The notes under the pieces: model-generated
What the model saw: only the letters and a program-made list of their open reading frames with translations
What the model was told of the DNA's origin: nothing
The model's database searches: none
Origin: Nonlabens xiamenensis
GTDB taxonomy: Bacteria > Bacteroidota > Bacteroidia > Flavobacteriales > Flavobacteriaceae
Length of the DNA stretch: 64,000 nucleotides
Direction: 5' to 3'
Assembly: GCF_003865345.1 (NCBI RefSeq)
Contig: NZ_RMVE01000001.1
Coordinates: forward strand, 558,001 to 622,000
Position numbers and translations under genes: made by a program
In this document: in pieces, positions 62,663 through 64,000 of the stretch
Layout of the letters: the number at the start of each line of letters is the position of its first letter
Position numbering within the stretch: position 1 is the first letter of the stretch

Positions 62663-62676
62663 GCTTTCGCGAAAGC
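62663..62676. repeat. Palindromic repeat copy 11 (14 bp, intergenic)
   Basis: GCTTTCGCGAAAGC, the only copy outside a gene, 14 bases after the stop of the Cys-rich gene and 44 bases before the murI ATG. Confidence 0.9.
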
Positions 62677-62720
62677 ATTGAGACAATGGGTTCTAAAACG
62701 AAAGCTTTACTTTTACTTAT

Positions 62721-63506
62721 ATGAATGAAAATCCCATAGGTTTTTTTGATTCGGGTGTGGGCGGCACCAGCGTTTGGAAGGAAGTGGTGCAGCTATTACC
62801 CCATGAGCATACCATCTACTTGGCTGATTCCAAACATGCTCCTTACGGTAGAAAACCCAAGGAAGAGATCATTCAACTTTGTGTGAAAAACACCGAATTT
62901 TTGTTGGAAAGGGGTTGTAAATTGATTGCCATTCCTTGCAATACTGCTACGACTAATGCAATTGCCTATTTACGCTCCCACTATGATGTACCATTTATCG
63001 GTATTGAGCCAGCTATAAAACCGGCTGCCTTGCAAAGTGATTCCAAGAAGATAGGTATTCTGGCGACGCAGGGGACATTATCCAGCGAACTTTTTAATCA
63101 AACACAACAAGAATTTGCTCGGGATGTAGAGTCTATTGAGGTGGTAGGTACAGGGATCGTGGAATTGATCGAATCTGGACAACGCAACAGCCCAGAAATG
63201 GTTGAACTCCTTCAATCGATCTGCCAACCCTTTATGACTTCAGGCATTGATTTTTTAGTGTTGGGCTGTAGCCACTACCCCTATATCAAAGAGCACTTGC
63301 AGGTCATTCTGCCAGAGAATGTCCGCATCATTGATTCTGGCGCAGCCGTCGCCCGGCAAACATTGAGCATACTTAAACAGCACCAATTGCTCAATCCCAA
63401 TCAGCAACCAGGCTCTCACCAACTTTATTCCAATTTACAGATTCAGGTTTTGGAAGAATTGACCTCTACCGTCCAGCACAGGGAAGTGGCTTTGGCTGAT
63501 TTTTGA
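62721..63506 (+). CDS. murI: Glutamate racemase
   Basis: Cofactor-independent racemase of 261 residues that supplies D-glutamate for peptidoglycan. Active-site motifs: IGFFDSGVGGTSVW near the start, LIAIPCNTATTNA with the first catalytic Cys, and FLVLGCSHYPYIK with the second Cys. A TACTTTTA element lies 5 bases before the ATG. It is convergent with the LytTR regulator gene (3-base gap). Confidence 0.96.
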   Translation: MNENPIGFFDSGVGGTSVWKEVVQLLPHEHTIYLADSKHAPYGRKPKEEIIQLCVKNTEFLLERGCKLIAIPCNTATTNAIAYLRSHYDVPFIGIEPAIKPAALQSDSKKIGILATQGTLSSELFNQTQQEFARDVESIEVVGTGIVELIESGQRNSPEMVELLQSICQPFMTSGIDFLVLGCSHYPYIKEHLQVILPENVRIIDSGAAVARQTLSILKQHQLLNPNQQPGSHQLYSNLQIQVLEELTSTVQHREVALADF

Positions 63507-63509
63507 TGT

Positions 63510-64000
63510 TCAGGTAAAATACCCAAACAATTCCAATTTGCGACTGGGGCTCACAGGCAATTCCGTTTGTCCGAGCATTACACTGCCTCCTTTTCCTTTT
63601 TTATAAGCGGTCACATGGCTGGCATTGATCAAATAGGATTTGTGGATTCTGGCAAAACCCTTGTCAGTAAGCATATCCTCAAAATGTTTTAAGGTTTTGC
63701 TGACCAACTTTGTGTCCTGTGCCAAATAAATATGCGTGTAATTGTCATCAGCTTTACAGTAGATGATGTCTTTGATGGGCAGTACCTCAAAACCTTCCTG
63801 GGTAGGAATAGTGATCTTTTCCGTGAGCTGAGAATGATCTTGTTTTTTGATACCTAACTCGACCGGAATTTGCTGTTCCTTTTGTTTGATCGCTTTGACG
63901 ATATCCACCGCTTTAATCAACTCGTCAATATCAATGGGTTTGGTCAGGTAATAGGCGGCTTGTTGATTGAGAGCATCTTTGGCATATTGATCATAGGCGG
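63510..64000 (-). CDS. LytTR response regulator, 3' part only (cut by window edge)
   Basis: At least 163 codons are visible and continue past the window end. The upstream part encodes the receiver end, with YYLTKPIDIDELI containing the conserved Lys of REC domains. After a linker, the LytTR DNA-binding domain (about the last 110 residues) has FEVLPIKDIIYCKADDNYTHIY, FEDMLTDKGFARIHKSYLINA and PVSPSRKLELFGYF. The phospho-acceptor Asp lies outside the window. The kinase partner is not in this window. Confidence 0.92.
   Translation of the reverse strand, partial: AYDQYAKDALNQQAAYYLTKPIDIDELIKAVDIVKAIKQKEQQIPVELGIKKQDHSQLTEKITIPTQEGFEVLPIKDIIYCKADDNYTHIYLAQDTKLVSKTLKHFEDMLTDKGFARIHKSYLINASHVTAYKKGKGGSVMLGQTELPVSPSRKLELFGYFT

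Noticed and set aside
1-64000. CRISPR arrays, insertion sequences, prophage or integrase genes
   Set aside because: No regularly spaced repeats, transposase or phage genes were seen. The palindromic repeats are unevenly spaced by 1-9 kb and are not a CRISPR array.

Overview
The window is chromosomal DNA from a member of the Bacteroidota, almost certainly family Flavobacteriaceae. The evidence is a PorP/SprF membrane protein paired with an OmpA/PD40 protein, a secreted protein ending in a type IX secretion sorting domain, several lipoproteins, the gene order acpP-fabF-rnc-IPExxxVDY-pyk, a DUF3127 protein, promoters of the form TAnnTTTG, and an absence of clear Shine-Dalgarno sites. A marine genus such as Nonlabens or Dokdonia is a guess. 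The gene content is mostly core and metabolic. I see no prophage, insertion sequence, CRISPR array or integron.

Layout. 0-5.1 kb (minus): SUF iron-sulfur assembly genes sufA, sufB, a lipoprotein gene, sufC, sufD and the 5' part of sufS, with a probable terminator between sufD and sufS. 5.4-10.1 kb: thiL, a small Cys-rich protein, an alpha/beta hydrolase, a di-heme cytochrome c peroxidase-like lipoprotein and an EEP-family phosphatase/nuclease. 10.4-20.2 kb: PorP/SprF plus OmpA pair, an AddB-like nuclease, a second hydrolase, a TPR histidine kinase with LytTR response regulator, and a CYTH protein. 20.7-26.3 kb (minus): an M28 membrane peptidase, a Rossmann epimerase-like protein and penicillin-binding protein 1C. 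26.5-31 kb: a flavin reductase-like protein, a DUF3127 protein, a GNAT acetyltransferase, aat, and a minus-strand overlap cluster of tag with two envelope proteins. 31-42 kb: exported proteins (a SnoaL-like lipoprotein, an S9 peptidase, a T9SS cargo, an M13 metallopeptidase, a CocE/NonD hydrolase). 42.4-49.8 kb: queD with a 44-residue membrane protein, a MATE exporter, tRNA-Ala(GGC), an AraC-TolB-TPR membrane regulator divergent from an ankyrin lipoprotein and an acyltransferase, and an NAD(P)-binding protein. 49.8-57.2 kb: dinB, a LOV-like PAS protein without the photoactive cysteine, pyk, an IPExxxVDY protein, rnc, fabF, acpP, purN and RNase H. 57.3-64 kb: an OmpA-like exported protein, a small PDZ-like ORF and beta-barrel, feoA-feoB with a tiny Cys-rich partner, murI, and the C-terminal part of a LytTR response regulator.

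The most unusual signal is not a gene. A perfect palindrome, CGCTTTCGCGAAAGCG, or its 12-14 bp core, occurs eleven times across the 64 kb, ten of them inside coding sequences of unrelated genes. It has no stop codon in any of the six frames and is read as AFAKA (seven times), LSRKR (twice) or FRES (once). A 14-mer is expected about 0.0002 times by chance in this length. A second theme is promoter layout: in at least six genes a TAnnTTTG element lies 4-6 bases before the start codon, which implies leaderless or nearly leaderless mRNAs.
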